This document shows, in pieces, positions 14,716 through 24,090 of a stretch of DNA of 64,000 bases. How positions within the stretch are numbered: position 1 is the first letter of the stretch; every line of letters starts with the position of its first letter. The DNA comes from Halomonas sp. THAF5a (GTDB lineage: Bacteria > Pseudomonadota > Gammaproteobacteria > Pseudomonadales > Halomonadaceae). The DNA is taken from assembly GCF_009363755.1 (NCBI RefSeq), contig NZ_CP045417.1, positions 1,798,001 through 1,862,000 of the forward strand, given 5' to 3'. The position numbers were made by a program, and so were the translations under genes. A model generated the notes under the pieces. The model was not told the DNA's origin. It saw only the letters and a program-made list of their open reading frames with translations, and searched no databases.

Positions 14716-14743
14716 TCACTATCGGAAACCAGGTTTCCCTCAA
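14716..14743 (-). promoter_or_regulatory. Promoter of the XRE-cupin gene with embedded operator palindrome
   Basis: Minus-strand -35 TTGAGG (14738-14743) and -10 TAGTGA (14716-14721) have a 16-bp spacer. The spacer region contains the perfect palindrome GGAAACC-A-GGTTTCC (14724-14738). An operator between the hexamers is a classic autorepression layout. The hexamers are only a moderate match. Confidence 0.5.
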
Positions 14744-14817
14744 GCGTACCATACCCGGCGGGGCGCGTGGTGCGGGATGCGCCCGCCCTGGCGGCGCGGG
14801 TGGCGGGGAAGGCACGC

Positions 14818-14849
14818 AGCGGCGTTTCCCGCCGGCGGGAAACTCCGCT
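14818..14849. repeat. 32-bp palindrome GTTTCCCGCC/GGCGGGAAAC at the end of the HDAC-like gene
   Basis: A perfect 20-bp loopless palindrome (14824-14843) is extended by AGCGG/CCGCT arms after one mismatch. It touches the stop of the deacetylase gene. It may be a terminator hairpin, but there is no T-run, and it repeats the GTTTCC/GGAAAC half-sites of the operator 90 bp away. Confidence 0.55.
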
Positions 14850-15784
14850 CAGTGGCCGTACGGCAGGCCGAGCAGGGCGGAGAGGTGGGCCTCGGCGCTT
14901 CGCCCGAGCGAGTCCAGGTCGTAGCCCCCCTCCAGCACCGAGACCAGGCGCCCGTCGGCGTACAGGGCGGCGATCTCCAGCGCCAGGTGGGTGATCCAGT
15001 AGAAGTCCTCGTCCTCCAGGCAGAGTTCCGCCATGGGATCCTCGCGGTGGGCGTCGAAGCCCGCCGAGACCAGCACGATCTCGGGCTTGAAGGCGTGCAG
15101 GGCCGGCAGCCAGTCGTCCTCGATGGAGCGGCGGAAGGCGACGCTGTCGGTGCCGCAGGGAAGCGGCGTGTTGACCACGTTCTGCCACTCGCTGCGCAGG
15201 TAGCGCCAGGGGTAGAAGGGGTACTGGAAGCTGGTGCAGACCAGCACCTCGGGATCGTCCTTGAAGATATCGATGGTGCCGTTGCACTGGTGCACGTCGA
15301 AGTCGAGGATCGCGATCCGGCGCGCCCCGTACTTGGCCCGGGCGTGAGCGGCGCCGACTGCCACGTTGTTGTAGAAGCAGAAGCCCATGGCGTCGGCGGC
15401 CTCGGCGTGGTGGCCGGGCGGGCGCACCGCGCAGAAGACGTTGTCCGCCTGGCGGCGAAACACCTGATCGACGCCTCGCACCACCGCGCCGGCGGCGACC
15501 CTGGCCGCCGCGAGGCTGTCGGGGTTCATCATGGTGTCGCTGTCCAGGGTGACGATGCCGTGCTCCGGCACGCACTTGTCCAGGGCGCGCAGGTGGCGCA
15601 GGGGGTGCACCCGGGCCAGCTGCTCCTCGGTGGCCGCCTTGGCATCGGACTGCATGGTCTGCTGGAGGAGGCCGGCGCGCATCAGCCGGGCGCGGATGGC
15701 GTCCAGGCGCAGCGGGCTCTCGGGATGTTCGGGCCCCATGTGGTGCAACTGGCAGTCCGGGTGGGTAATGTAGGCGGTGATCAT
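14849..15784 (-). CDS. Histone deacetylase family protein (acetylpolyamine/protein deacetylase type)
   Basis: 311 aa arginase/HDAC-fold zinc amidohydrolase. Active-site elements are visible: RPPGHHAE (the His-His pair), GFCFYNNVAVGA, the zinc ligands Asp and His in LDFDVHQCNGT, Asp in SAGFDAHREDP, and the Tyr of LEGGYDL. The segment after the zinc histidine reads Gln-Cys instead of the usual His-Gly, but ligands are intact. It is divergent from a Pat-type acetyltransferase gene, so protein lysine deacetylation is an attractive role; acetylpolyamine deacetylation or acetoin utilisation (AcuC) are alternatives. Confidence 0.88.
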   Translation of the reverse strand: MITAYITHPDCQLHHMGPEHPESPLRLDAIRARLMRAGLLQQTMQSDAKAATEEQLARVHPLRHLRALDKCVPEHGIVTLDSDTMMNPDSLAAARVAAGAVVRGVDQVFRRQADNVFCAVRPPGHHAEAADAMGFCFYNNVAVGAAHARAKYGARRIAILDFDVHQCNGTIDIFKDDPEVLVCTSFQYPFYPWRYLRSEWQNVVNTPLPCGTDSVAFRRSIEDDWLPALHAFKPEIVLVSAGFDAHREDPMAELCLEDEDFYWITHLALEIAALYADGRLVSVLEGGYDLDSLGRSAEAHLSALLGLPYGH

Positions 15785-15807
15785 GCGCTGGCTCCGGGAA
15801 GGCTGAA

Positions 15808-15824
15808 GTCACCTTAATCGTGAC
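15808..15824. promoter_or_regulatory. GTCAC-N7-GTGAC dyad between the deacetylase and acetyltransferase genes
   Basis: A 5-bp inverted repeat with 7-base spacer in the 111-bp divergent intergenic region, 24 bp upstream of the deacetylase start codon. It is a possible shared operator; short enough to be chance. Confidence 0.3.
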
Positions 15825-15895
15825 CCCCGCCTGCCGGACAGTGTCCATAAGTCGTAAACGTGACGGGGCGAGCCCCCGCGCAGGGAGGTCCTGGC

Positions 15896-18643
15896 TTGAG
15901 CACGCGCTTTCTTCGTCACTTCTTCGAGCCCGGCACCATTGCGGTGATCGGGGCGTCCGAGAAGCCCCACTCCATGGGCGGCCTGGTGATCCGCAACCTC
16001 CGCGAGGGCGGCTTCAAGGGCAGCGTCTGGGCGGTCAACCCCAAGGGCTACGACGCGGTCTTCGCGGCGCCCTGCGTCACCCGGGTGTCGCACCTCCCCG
16101 AGGTGCCGGACCTCGCGGTGATCTGCTCGCCGATCCAGACGGCGCCCAGGCTGATCGCGTCCCTGGGGCGTTTCGGGGTCAAGGCCGCGCTGGTGCTCTC
16201 CGGCGGTGCCCACCTCGACCGCGACCATGGGGACAAGGGCTCGATCCGCAGCCGCATGCTCGCCGCGGCCCGCGCCTCGGGCATCCGCGTGCTCGGCCCC
16301 GAGTGCATGGGGCTGATCGTCCCGGGGCGCAAGCTCAACGCCTCCTACGCCAGCCAGCCGGTCAAGGCGGGTCGCGTGGCCTACCTCGGCCAGTCAGGGA
16401 TGCTCGGCAACGCCATGATCGACTGGGCCGCCGGTCGCGGCATCGGCTTCTCCCACCTGCTCACGGTGGGCGACAGCGTCGACGTGCTGCTGCCCGACCT
16501 GATGGACTACATCAACCAGTTCTCGCCGGCTCAGGCGATCCTGCTCCACCTCGAGCGCATCATGGACGCCCAGCACTTCATGACCGCGCTGCGCGACGCC
16601 TCGCGCAACCGCCTGGTGCTGGCGATCAAGAGCGGGCGCACCGCCGAGTCCGACATCTCGGGCCTTCCGCCGACGCCCGGCGTGGCCAATCGCGACCAGA
16701 TCTTCGACGCCGCCTTCGCCCGGGCGGGGGTGGTGCGGGTCAACGACTCCGACGAGCTGTTCGATGCCCTGGAGACCCTGTCGCGCATGAAGCCGCTGAA
16801 GGGCGATCGCCTGGCCATCGTCTCCAACGGCCTGGGGCCGGCGATGCTCGCCATCGACAAGCTGATCAACGCCGGGGGACGGCTGGCCACCTTCAGCGAG
16901 GAGACCCGCGACGCCCTGCGACGCGACGACTTCGACATGAGCAAGCCCGGCGAGAACCCGGTGGACCTGGGGGGCAACGCGACCCCGGAGCGCATGGTCG
17001 AGGCGCTGGAGATCGTCGCGGCCGACCGCGGCGTCGATGCCGTGCTGGTGGTGCACGCCCCGACGCGGCTGGCGCCCTCCAGGACCACCGCCCAGGCCGT
17101 CATCGCCGCCCGACGGCGTTTCCGGCGCAACCTGCTGACCAGCTGGATGGGCCTCGAGGAGGCGCTCTCGGCCCGTCACGAATGCAACCTGGCGGGGATT
17201 CCCACCTACCTCTCCCCGGAGAAGGCGGTCAAGGCCTTCATGCACATGGTGGACTATCAGCGCGTGCAGGCCTTGCTCCACGAGATTCCGCCGAGCCTGC
17301 CCTTCGCCACCACCGCCACGATCCGGGGCCGCTGTCGGCAGCTGATCGAGGAGGCCCGGGCGGCGGGTCGGGAGACCCTCGCCCACTCCGAGACGGCTCA
17401 GGTGCTCGCGGCCTACGGGCTGCCGGTGGCGCCGAGTCGCTACCCCCAGACGCCGGAGGAGGCGGCCGAGGCGGCCGCCGACTTCGACGGTCCCATGGCC
17501 CTCAAGGTGGTGCACGAGTTCAACTGCCGGCCCTTCCGCTACCGCCAGCATCCCCACAAGATCTCCGCCGGCCTGCTCCAGGACCTGGCGACGCCGGAGC
17601 AGGTCGCCGCGGCGGTGGGGCGCCTCGGCGACCGGGTGCGCGAGAAGTTCCCGGAGGCCGCGATCCGTGAGTACTGCCTGCAGGCCATGCAGCGCGGCAA
17701 GCACTCCATGCAGCTGTGCGCCGGCATCACCCGGGACCCGATCTTCGGGCCGGTGATCGTGTTTGGCATCGGTGGCTACAAGGTCAACATCCTGGCCGAC
17801 CGCCAGGTGGCACTGCCGCCGCTCAACATGAGCCTGGCGGCGGACGTGGTGGGGCGCACCCATGCGGCACGACTGATCCGCGAGCACTCCAGCCAGCCCG
17901 AGCGCGACCTCGAGCGGCTCTGCGAGCTGCTGGTGACGCTGTCGCAGATGGCCAGCGACCTGCCGCAGCTGCGCGGGCTGGAGCTCAACCCGCTGGTGCT
18001 CAACCGCGATGGCCTGCTGGCCGTGGACTTCGCCCTGGACCTCGGCACCCCGGCGCGCTTCGCGATCATGCCCTATCCCGAGGAGCTCAGGGAGTGGGTC
18101 ACCCTGAAGAACGGCTGGGAGGTCGAGGTGCGCCCGATCCGCGCCGAGGACGCGCCCTTGATCACCCGCTTCCACGATCAGCTTTCCGAAGAGAGCATTC
18201 GCTTCCGCTATTTCCACAACAAGGCCGACCTCACCCAGCGCGACCTGTCGATCCTCTCGCATATCAACTACGACCGGCAGATGGCCTTCATCGCCGAGCA
18301 TCACGGCGAGGACGGCTCCCAGGAGATGCTCGGCGTGGTGCGAGTCTGGAACGATCCGGACAATATCCGCACCGAGTTCTCGGTGATCGTTCGTGACGAC
18401 CTGCAGGGGCTCGGCATCGGCAGCCTGCTGATGAACAAGATGATCGGCTACTGCCGCAGCGTCGGCACCCTGGAGATGATCGGCAAGATCATGGTCGACA
18501 ACCACCCGATGCGCGCCCTGATGAAGCACCTCGGCTTTCGCCTGCGCTACAACATGGAGGAGCAGGTGGTGGATGCCGTGCTTCGCCTCAACGAGCCGGA
18601 GAGCGAGTGGCAGCGCCATCGCCTGGAGAGCCAGCCGGACTGA
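15896..18643 (+). CDS. Pat-type protein acetyltransferase (acyl-CoA ligase-like domains fused to GNAT)
   Basis: 915 aa. The N-terminal ~460 residues are a CoA-binding/ligase domain of NDP-forming acyl-CoA synthetases (TIAVIGASEKPHSMGG, YLGQSGMLGNAMIDWA); residues ~490-710 form an ATP-grasp domain; the last ~170 are a GNAT acetyltransferase (VRVWNDPDNIRTEFSVIV, acetyl-CoA loop DDLQGLGIGSLL). This is the architecture of Salmonella Pat/E. coli PatZ, which acetylates lysines such as that of acetyl-CoA synthetase. The TTG at 15896 was chosen because GGGAGG lies 8 bp upstream and the protein then starts MSTRFLRHFF; a GTG at 15860 would add 12 residues. Divergent from an HDAC-family gene. Confidence 0.88.
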   Translation: MSTRFLRHFFEPGTIAVIGASEKPHSMGGLVIRNLREGGFKGSVWAVNPKGYDAVFAAPCVTRVSHLPEVPDLAVICSPIQTAPRLIASLGRFGVKAALVLSGGAHLDRDHGDKGSIRSRMLAAARASGIRVLGPECMGLIVPGRKLNASYASQPVKAGRVAYLGQSGMLGNAMIDWAAGRGIGFSHLLTVGDSVDVLLPDLMDYINQFSPAQAILLHLERIMDAQHFMTALRDASRNRLVLAIKSGRTAESDISGLPPTPGVANRDQIFDAAFARAGVVRVNDSDELFDALETLSRMKPLKGDRLAIVSNGLGPAMLAIDKLINAGGRLATFSEETRDALRRDDFDMSKPGENPVDLGGNATPERMVEALEIVAADRGVDAVLVVHAPTRLAPSRTTAQAVIAARRRFRRNLLTSWMGLEEALSARHECNLAGIPTYLSPEKAVKAFMHMVDYQRVQALLHEIPPSLPFATTATIRGRCRQLIEEARAAGRETLAHSETAQVLAAYGLPVAPSRYPQTPEEAAEAAADFDGPMALKVVHEFNCRPFRYRQHPHKISAGLLQDLATPEQVAAAVGRLGDRVREKFPEAAIREYCLQAMQRGKHSMQLCAGITRDPIFGPVIVFGIGGYKVNILADRQVALPPLNMSLAADVVGRTHAARLIREHSSQPERDLERLCELLVTLSQMASDLPQLRGLELNPLVLNRDGLLAVDFALDLGTPARFAIMPYPEELREWVTLKNGWEVEVRPIRAEDAPLITRFHDQLSEESIRFRYFHNKADLTQRDLSILSHINYDRQMAFIAEHHGEDGSQEMLGVVRVWNDPDNIRTEFSVIVRDDLQGLGIGSLLMNKMIGYCRSVGTLEMIGKIMVDNHPMRALMKHLGFRLRYNMEEQVVDAVLRLNEPESEWQRHRLESQPD

Positions 18644-18671
18644 CGCCGGTAAACGCCACCCGGAAAGCGAT

Positions 18672-18699
18672 GCGGCCCCCGCCTGCTGGCGGGGGCCGC
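18672..18699. terminator. Bidirectional terminator between pat-like gene and pdxH
   Basis: Twelve-bp perfect GC stem (18672-18683 with 18688-18699, loop TGCT) between convergent genes. No T-run on either side, so termination strength is uncertain. Confidence 0.6.
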
Positions 18700-18729
18700 G
18701 TCCTCTGCGTGCCGGGGTGTCGGTCGGGA

Positions 18730-19371
18730 TCAGGGCGCCAGGCGGAAGCGGTGCCAGCTGCCGTCGCGGCGCTCGAAGCGCAGGCGGTCATGGAGCCGGC
18801 TGGGCTGGCCCTGCCAGAACTCGATCATGTCGGGGATCACGCGGTAGCCGCCCCAGTGGATCGGGCGGGGGATCTCCTGGCCCTCGTAGGCGTGCTCGAA
18901 GCGCTGCTCGCGCTCGGCGAGCCAGGTGCGATCGGGGATCACCACGCTCTGGGTGGCGACCCAGGCGCCCAGCTGGCTGCCCCGGGGGCGGCTGGCGAAA
19001 TAGGTGTCCGACTCCTCCGGGCTGACCTGCTCGACCCGGCCCTCGACGCGGACCTGGCGGGAAAGGCTCGGCCACCAGAACACCAGCGAGGCGTGGGGGA
19101 CGTTGGCGAGCTCGCTGCCCTTGTGGCTGTGGTAGTTGGTGAAGAACACCATGCCCCGCTCGTCGGTGCCCTTGAGCAGCACGATTCGAGCGTGGGGCCG
19201 CCCCTGGCTGTCGGCGGTGGCCAGGGTCATGGCGTTGCCGTCGCTGCCCTCGGCATCGAGCGCCAGGGTCAGCCACTCGTCGAACAGCGTCATGGGCTCG
19301 TCGGGGGCATCCGCCTCTTCCAGCCGGCCGCCCTCGTAGTCGCGCCGAATGTCGGCAATGTTGCGTGTCAT
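18730..19371 (-). CDS. pdxH: Pyridoxine/pyridoxamine 5'-phosphate oxidase
   Basis: 213 aa FMN enzyme that oxidises PNP or PMP to the vitamin B6 coenzyme PLP. Motifs seen: NAMTLATADSQGRPHARIVLLKG (FMN binding), GMVFFTNYHSHKGSELANVPHASLVFWW, VRVEGRVEQVSPEESDTYFASRPRGSQLGAW, and the C-terminal ending ...HRFRLAP, which is diagnostic of PdxH. Full length. It lies alone on the minus strand, convergent with the acetyltransferase gene. Confidence 0.95.
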   Translation of the reverse strand: MTRNIADIRRDYEGGRLEEADAPDEPMTLFDEWLTLALDAEGSDGNAMTLATADSQGRPHARIVLLKGTDERGMVFFTNYHSHKGSELANVPHASLVFWWPSLSRQVRVEGRVEQVSPEESDTYFASRPRGSQLGAWVATQSVVIPDRTWLAEREQRFEHAYEGQEIPRPIHWGGYRVIPDMIEFWQGQPSRLHDRLRFERRDGSWHRFRLAP

Positions 19372-19464
19372 GACCGTCTCCTTGAACTATTGCGTCATGC
19401 TCGCCGGTCGTCGCCCCGAGCTCAATGCCCTGGATCAACGAACCGCGGGAAAATCCCTCCCAGC

Positions 19465-19812
19465 TTACGGGGTCCAGCCCAGCTGCACCATGGCCATGTA
19501 GGCGCCGGTCCCCCCGGCGATCGACAGCAGGGCGTGGCGCCGCCACAGGTGCAGCCCCACCACGGTCAGCGAGGCGAGGATCAGCGGCCAGCCGTCGGGG
19601 GCGACGTTGAGTCGGCCGTCGGCCAGCGGGCGGAAGTCGCGCAGGGCGTAGATCACCAGGATCATCATCACCGCCGGCGGCAGGTAGCGTCCCAGGTGCA
19701 GGATCAGGGGGTGCTCCGCCTGGCGGGCCAGGGCCACGAAGGGCAGCACGCGAGTGGCGAAGGTCGCCGCGGCGCAGACGGCGATGAAGGTCAGCAGCTC
19801 GATGGGGCTCAT
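19465..19812 (-). CDS. azlD: AzlD-family branched-chain amino acid exporter subunit
   Basis: 115 aa membrane protein with about four helices (ELLTFIAVCAAATFATRVLPFV; YLPPAVMMILVIYALRDF; PLILASLTVVGLHL; and a C-terminal helix). Partners AzlC in LIV-E type export of branched-chain amino acids. The ATG at 19812 overlaps the azlC stop (ATGA). A longer reading on the same strand is out of frame with the family. Confidence 0.88.
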   Translation of the reverse strand: MSPIELLTFIAVCAAATFATRVLPFVALARQAEHPLILHLGRYLPPAVMMILVIYALRDFRPLADGRLNVAPDGWPLILASLTVVGLHLWRRHALLSIAGGTGAYMAMVQLGWTP

Positions 19813-20510
19813 GGGCGCTTGGCCTCGCGGTGGGACTGGCGGCTCCGGTGGTCGGCCAGCAGCACCAGGGTGGTGGCGCCGATGGCGCCCAGCAGCAGGT
19901 GGCGGTCGGGCAGCAGCGCCAGGGCACCGAGGCCGGCGGCCAGGGCGATGGCGAAGGGCAGCCACTGGCGCAGCCGGCGGGCCTGCTCCAAGGTCAGCAC
20001 GATGAACAGCGCCGTCAAGGCGAACTCGATGCCGCGGCTGTCGAAATCCAGGGTGGTGCCGATCAGCACCCCCGCCGCGCTGCCCAGTACCCACCAGAGC
20101 TGGTTGAGCAGGCTGAGGCGGAAGGCCTGGGCGTGGTCCAGGCCGTGCTCTCCGCCATGGGTGGTCAGCAGCGAGTAGGTCTCGTCGGTCAGCGCGAAGA
20201 TGAGGTAGGGCTTGCGCCAGCCGGCGCCCTGGAAGCGCTTGAGCAGCGAGAGGCCGTAGAAGAGATGGCGGGAGTTGAGCATCAGGGTGGCCACGGCCAC
20301 CTCCACCAGGCCCGCCCCGGCGGCGAGCAGCGCCACGGCGAGGAACTGGCCGGCGCCGGCATAGATCACCAGTGACATCGAAAGCGCCCCCCAGACGGGG
20401 ATGCCGACCTCGATGGCGAGAATGCCGAAGGCCGCGCCCAGCGGCAGGTAGCCGAACATCACCGGCAGGGTCGTGACGCCGGCCTCATGCCAGGCATGGC
20501 GCTGTGGCAC
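19809..20510 (-). CDS. azlC: AzlC-family branched-chain amino acid exporter subunit
   Basis: 233 aa with about six or seven membrane helices. Family segments: LPVMFGYLPLGAAFGILAIEVGI, MSLVIYAGAGQFLAVALLAAGAG, LMLNSRHLFYGLSLL and FALTDETYSLL. The start is GTG at 20510, preceded on its strand by a strong AAGGAGGTCC ribosome site 6 bp away; ORFs starting further upstream lack such a site. Translationally coupled to azlD. Substrate specificity is inferred from the family. Confidence 0.9.
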   Translation of the reverse strand: MPQRHAWHEAGVTTLPVMFGYLPLGAAFGILAIEVGIPVWGALSMSLVIYAGAGQFLAVALLAAGAGLVEVAVATLMLNSRHLFYGLSLLKRFQGAGWRKPYLIFALTDETYSLLTTHGGEHGLDHAQAFRLSLLNQLWWVLGSAAGVLIGTTLDFDSRGIEFALTALFIVLTLEQARRLRQWLPFAIALAAGLGALALLPDRHLLLGAIGATTLVLLADHRSRQSHREAKRP

Positions 20511-20633
20511 CGTGGACCTCCTTGTCGTCGTGTGCGATAACGCGGTGTCGGGCGAGCCTTCTCGGGTCGACGCGATCCGGATCGCTCGCCAAACGCAGGT
20601 CATACTATTGCAGGAAGGCAAGGAGGCAGCAAT

Positions 20634-21317
20634 ATGCACCGCATCAGCGTCTGGGATATTCCGATTCGTCTATTTCACTGGGCGCTGGTGGGCGCCGTGG
20701 CGGTGTCCTATTACACCATGAAGACGCCGGGGGCTCCCTTCGTCTTTCCCGTCGAGATCCACGCTCGGGCGGGCCTGGTGGTGCTGGGCCTGCTGATCTT
20801 CCGCTGGGGCTGGGCGCTGGTGGGGAGTCGCCATGCCCGGCTCCGGCACTTCCTGTACCGGCCGCGCGTCGTGCTGGGCTACCTGCGAGCCCTGGGGCGT
20901 GGCGCCCTGCCGCCCTATGCCGGTCACAACCCCCTCGGCGGCCTGGCGGTGCTGGTCATGCTGGCGTCGCTGAGCGTGCAGGCGGTCAGCGGCCTCTTCC
21001 TGAGCGACGACATCTTCTTCCAGGCGCCGCTCCACGATCGGGTCGCCTCGGCGACCAGCGATGCGCTGCGCACCCTGCATCACTGGAACGGCCAGCTGCT
21101 GATCGTGCTGATCGGCCTGCACCTGGTGGCGCTGCTGTTCCATCGGCTGAAGGGAGAGCGCCTGGTCGGGGCCATGGTCCACGGTACCAAGCGACTGGAC
21201 GCGCCGCCCCTGGACGTGGCCACGGAGCCCCGCGTCCGTGACGCGGGCCGGGCGTGGCGAGCGGCCGGCCTGCTGCTGGTGGCGCTCGCCGTGGTGGCCT
21301 GGCTCTGGTGGCTGTGA
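20634..21317 (+). CDS. Cytochrome b561-type membrane protein
   Basis: 227 aa, about four to five membrane helices, of the diheme b-type cytochrome family (cytochrome b561/Ni-Fe hydrogenase b-type). Candidate heme histidines are His15 in IRLFHWALVG, His43 in EIHARAGL, the His-His in TLHHWNGQ and the His in IGLHLVAL. It would move electrons between the quinone pool and a periplasmic partner. A gene for a periplasmic cytochrome c' lies convergent just downstream and could be that partner. Ribosome site AAGGAGGCAGCA precedes the ATG. Confidence 0.88.
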   Translation: MHRISVWDIPIRLFHWALVGAVAVSYYTMKTPGAPFVFPVEIHARAGLVVLGLLIFRWGWALVGSRHARLRHFLYRPRVVLGYLRALGRGALPPYAGHNPLGGLAVLVMLASLSVQAVSGLFLSDDIFFQAPLHDRVASATSDALRTLHHWNGQLLIVLIGLHLVALLFHRLKGERLVGAMVHGTKRLDAPPLDVATEPRVRDAGRAWRAAGLLLVALAVVAWLWWL

Positions 21318-21392
21318 CGGTCGGGCCGCGTTCGGTCGGGCCGCGTTCGGTCGGGCCGCGTTCGGTCGGGCCGCGTTCGGTCGGGCCGCGTT
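21318..21392 (+). repeat. Five perfect tandem copies of a 15-bp unit
   Basis: Unit CGGTCGGGCCGCGTT is repeated five times without a mismatch, starting at the base after the cytochrome b stop codon and ending 25 bp before a terminator hairpin. Read on the minus strand it would encode a pentapeptide repeat, but no coding support exists. Perfect identity implies recent expansion. Confidence 0.95.
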
Positions 21393-21416
21393 CGACCAGA
21401 TCATGATCCCCTAACG

Positions 21417-21447
21417 CCGGGAGGCGGCCCGATGGGCCGCCTCCCGG
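21417..21447. terminator. Bidirectional hairpin between cytochrome b and cytochrome c' genes
   Basis: Fourteen-bp perfect stem (21417-21430 with 21434-21447, loop GAT) between convergent genes. Confidence 0.75.
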
Positions 21448-21465
21448 TGCGAGCAGATCGCCGAC

Positions 21466-21936
21466 TCACTCGGCCTTGTAGTTGTCGTGACACCCCTTGC
21501 AGGTCTTGGCGACCGCCGCGACCTGGCGACGCATGGCGGCCACGTCGTCGCCCTGGGCGAGCTCGGCCAGCTTGGCGCTCTCCTCGATCAGGGACTGTTG
21601 GCGAGACTCGAAGTCGTCCCAGTTCTCGCCGATGTCGGCCAGGGCGTCGGTCTCGATGCCGTGGCCGTCGCCCTGCAGGGAGCCCTCGACGAAGCCCTCC
21701 CAGGGCAGGGGCGCCACGGCGGCGAGGTTCTCGGCGCGACGGGTGAACGTTTCGGCGTCGAACTCGATCTTGCCCTGGGCCATGTCGCCCAGCGGGCCGA
21801 TCTGCCAGGCCATGACGCCGAGGGCGTCCTGGCGATACTCGATGGCCTTGTCGACGTCGGCGGCCTGGCTGTTGGCGGCGGCGGCCAGCGAGAGCATCAG
21901 GGTGGCGGCGACGAGGGGGGTGCGCATCCGGGTCAT
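21466..21936 (-). CDS. Cytochrome c' (periplasmic)
   Basis: 156 aa. Signal peptide at residues 1-26 (ending ANSQAADV), then a four-helix cytochrome c' body with IEYRQDALGVMAW, MAQGKIEFDAETFTRRAENLAAVAPLPWEGF, and the single heme-binding CKGCH at Cys146-His150 near the C-terminus. Cytochromes c' bind NO/CO and are linked to nitrosative-stress tolerance. The ATG at 21936 gives an intact signal peptide and has AAGGAGAT upstream; a longer in-frame reading has no support. Convergent with the cytochrome b561 gene. Confidence 0.93.
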   Translation of the reverse strand: MTRMRTPLVAATLMLSLAAAANSQAADVDKAIEYRQDALGVMAWQIGPLGDMAQGKIEFDAETFTRRAENLAAVAPLPWEGFVEGSLQGDGHGIETDALADIGENWDDFESRQQSLIEESAKLAELAQGDDVAAMRRQVAAVAKTCKGCHDNYKAE

Positions 21937-22028
21937 CACGATCTCCTTTCGTGTCGGGTTGGGCGTGTCATCGAGCTTGTCGCGCGATGCGACACGCCCA
22001 ACCAGCCTAGCACGTTTGCTCCTCGCCG

Positions 22029-23426
<1,398 letters not shown>

Positions 23427-23503
23427 GAAGACTCCTTGAACCCTGAGGAAGGCCGACATTGTAGAAGGCGGCGATATCGCGCCACAACCCGCCCGCGGCC
23501 GCG

Positions 23504-23944
23504 CTACCCCGGATCGCCGCCGGCGGGCTCGGGGAGGCGGCGATAGACCCAGGCGCTCGTGCCGTCGCGCAGGGTGAGGCGCACCCGCTCATAGCGGATG
23601 CCCAATCGCTCGTAGCGATCGAGTCGGGCGAGCTCCTCGGCGGTGACCGAGAGCCTCAGGCCCTCCACCTCGCATTCGCCACAGGAGGCCAGGTCGAGCC
23701 CGCGGCGGCGAAAGCCCTCGAGCACCGCCGGCCTGGGCTCGCCGGCGCGGCCGTAGACCAGCCAGCGGATCGGGGCATGGGTTAGGGTGCCGTAGACGAA
23801 GACCCGGTGGGGGCCCTCCTGGATCGGCGGCAGGTGCCCCGGGCGCTCGTAGGTGAAGGGGCTGAGCATGGTCAGCCACAGCCAACCGGCCAGGGCGAGC
23901 GGCGAGGCGATGGCCAGGGCGGCGAGCCCGTGTCGCAGGCGCAT
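23504..23944 (-). CDS. Gamma-glutamylcyclotransferase-like (GGCT/AIG2 fold) protein
   Basis: 146 aa. An N-terminal signal anchor (residues 8-28) is followed by the GGCT fold: glycine loop HRVFVYGTLTHAPIRW and later AEELARLDRYERLGIRYERVRLTL. The family catalytic acid is not clear from reading alone. The membrane anchor is unusual for GGCT enzymes and suggests an envelope location. The downstream arsC-like gene is 78 bp away. Confidence 0.75.
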   Translation of the reverse strand: MRLRHGLAALAIASPLALAGWLWLTMLSPFTYERPGHLPPIQEGPHRVFVYGTLTHAPIRWLVYGRAGEPRPAVLEGFRRRGLDLASCGECEVEGLRLSVTAEELARLDRYERLGIRYERVRLTLRDGTSAWVYRRLPEPAGGDPG

Positions 23945-24090
23945 GGCGCGTCCTTGTCGTCGTGAGTGGCGGGTGAGGGACCGAGGAGCCCCGGGTGCCC
24001 GGCTATCCTGCCACGAACCGGGCGCGCGCTTAAGCCGCCCGCGAGGCTCTGCTAGGATGGGAACTCCCCTTGACGCCCCGGAGGTGCCCC

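Noticed and set aside
14697..14815. N-terminal extension of the XRE-cupin regulator
   Set aside because: The region is Pro/Arg-rich and overlaps the promoter and palindrome; the ATG at 14695 fits the family.
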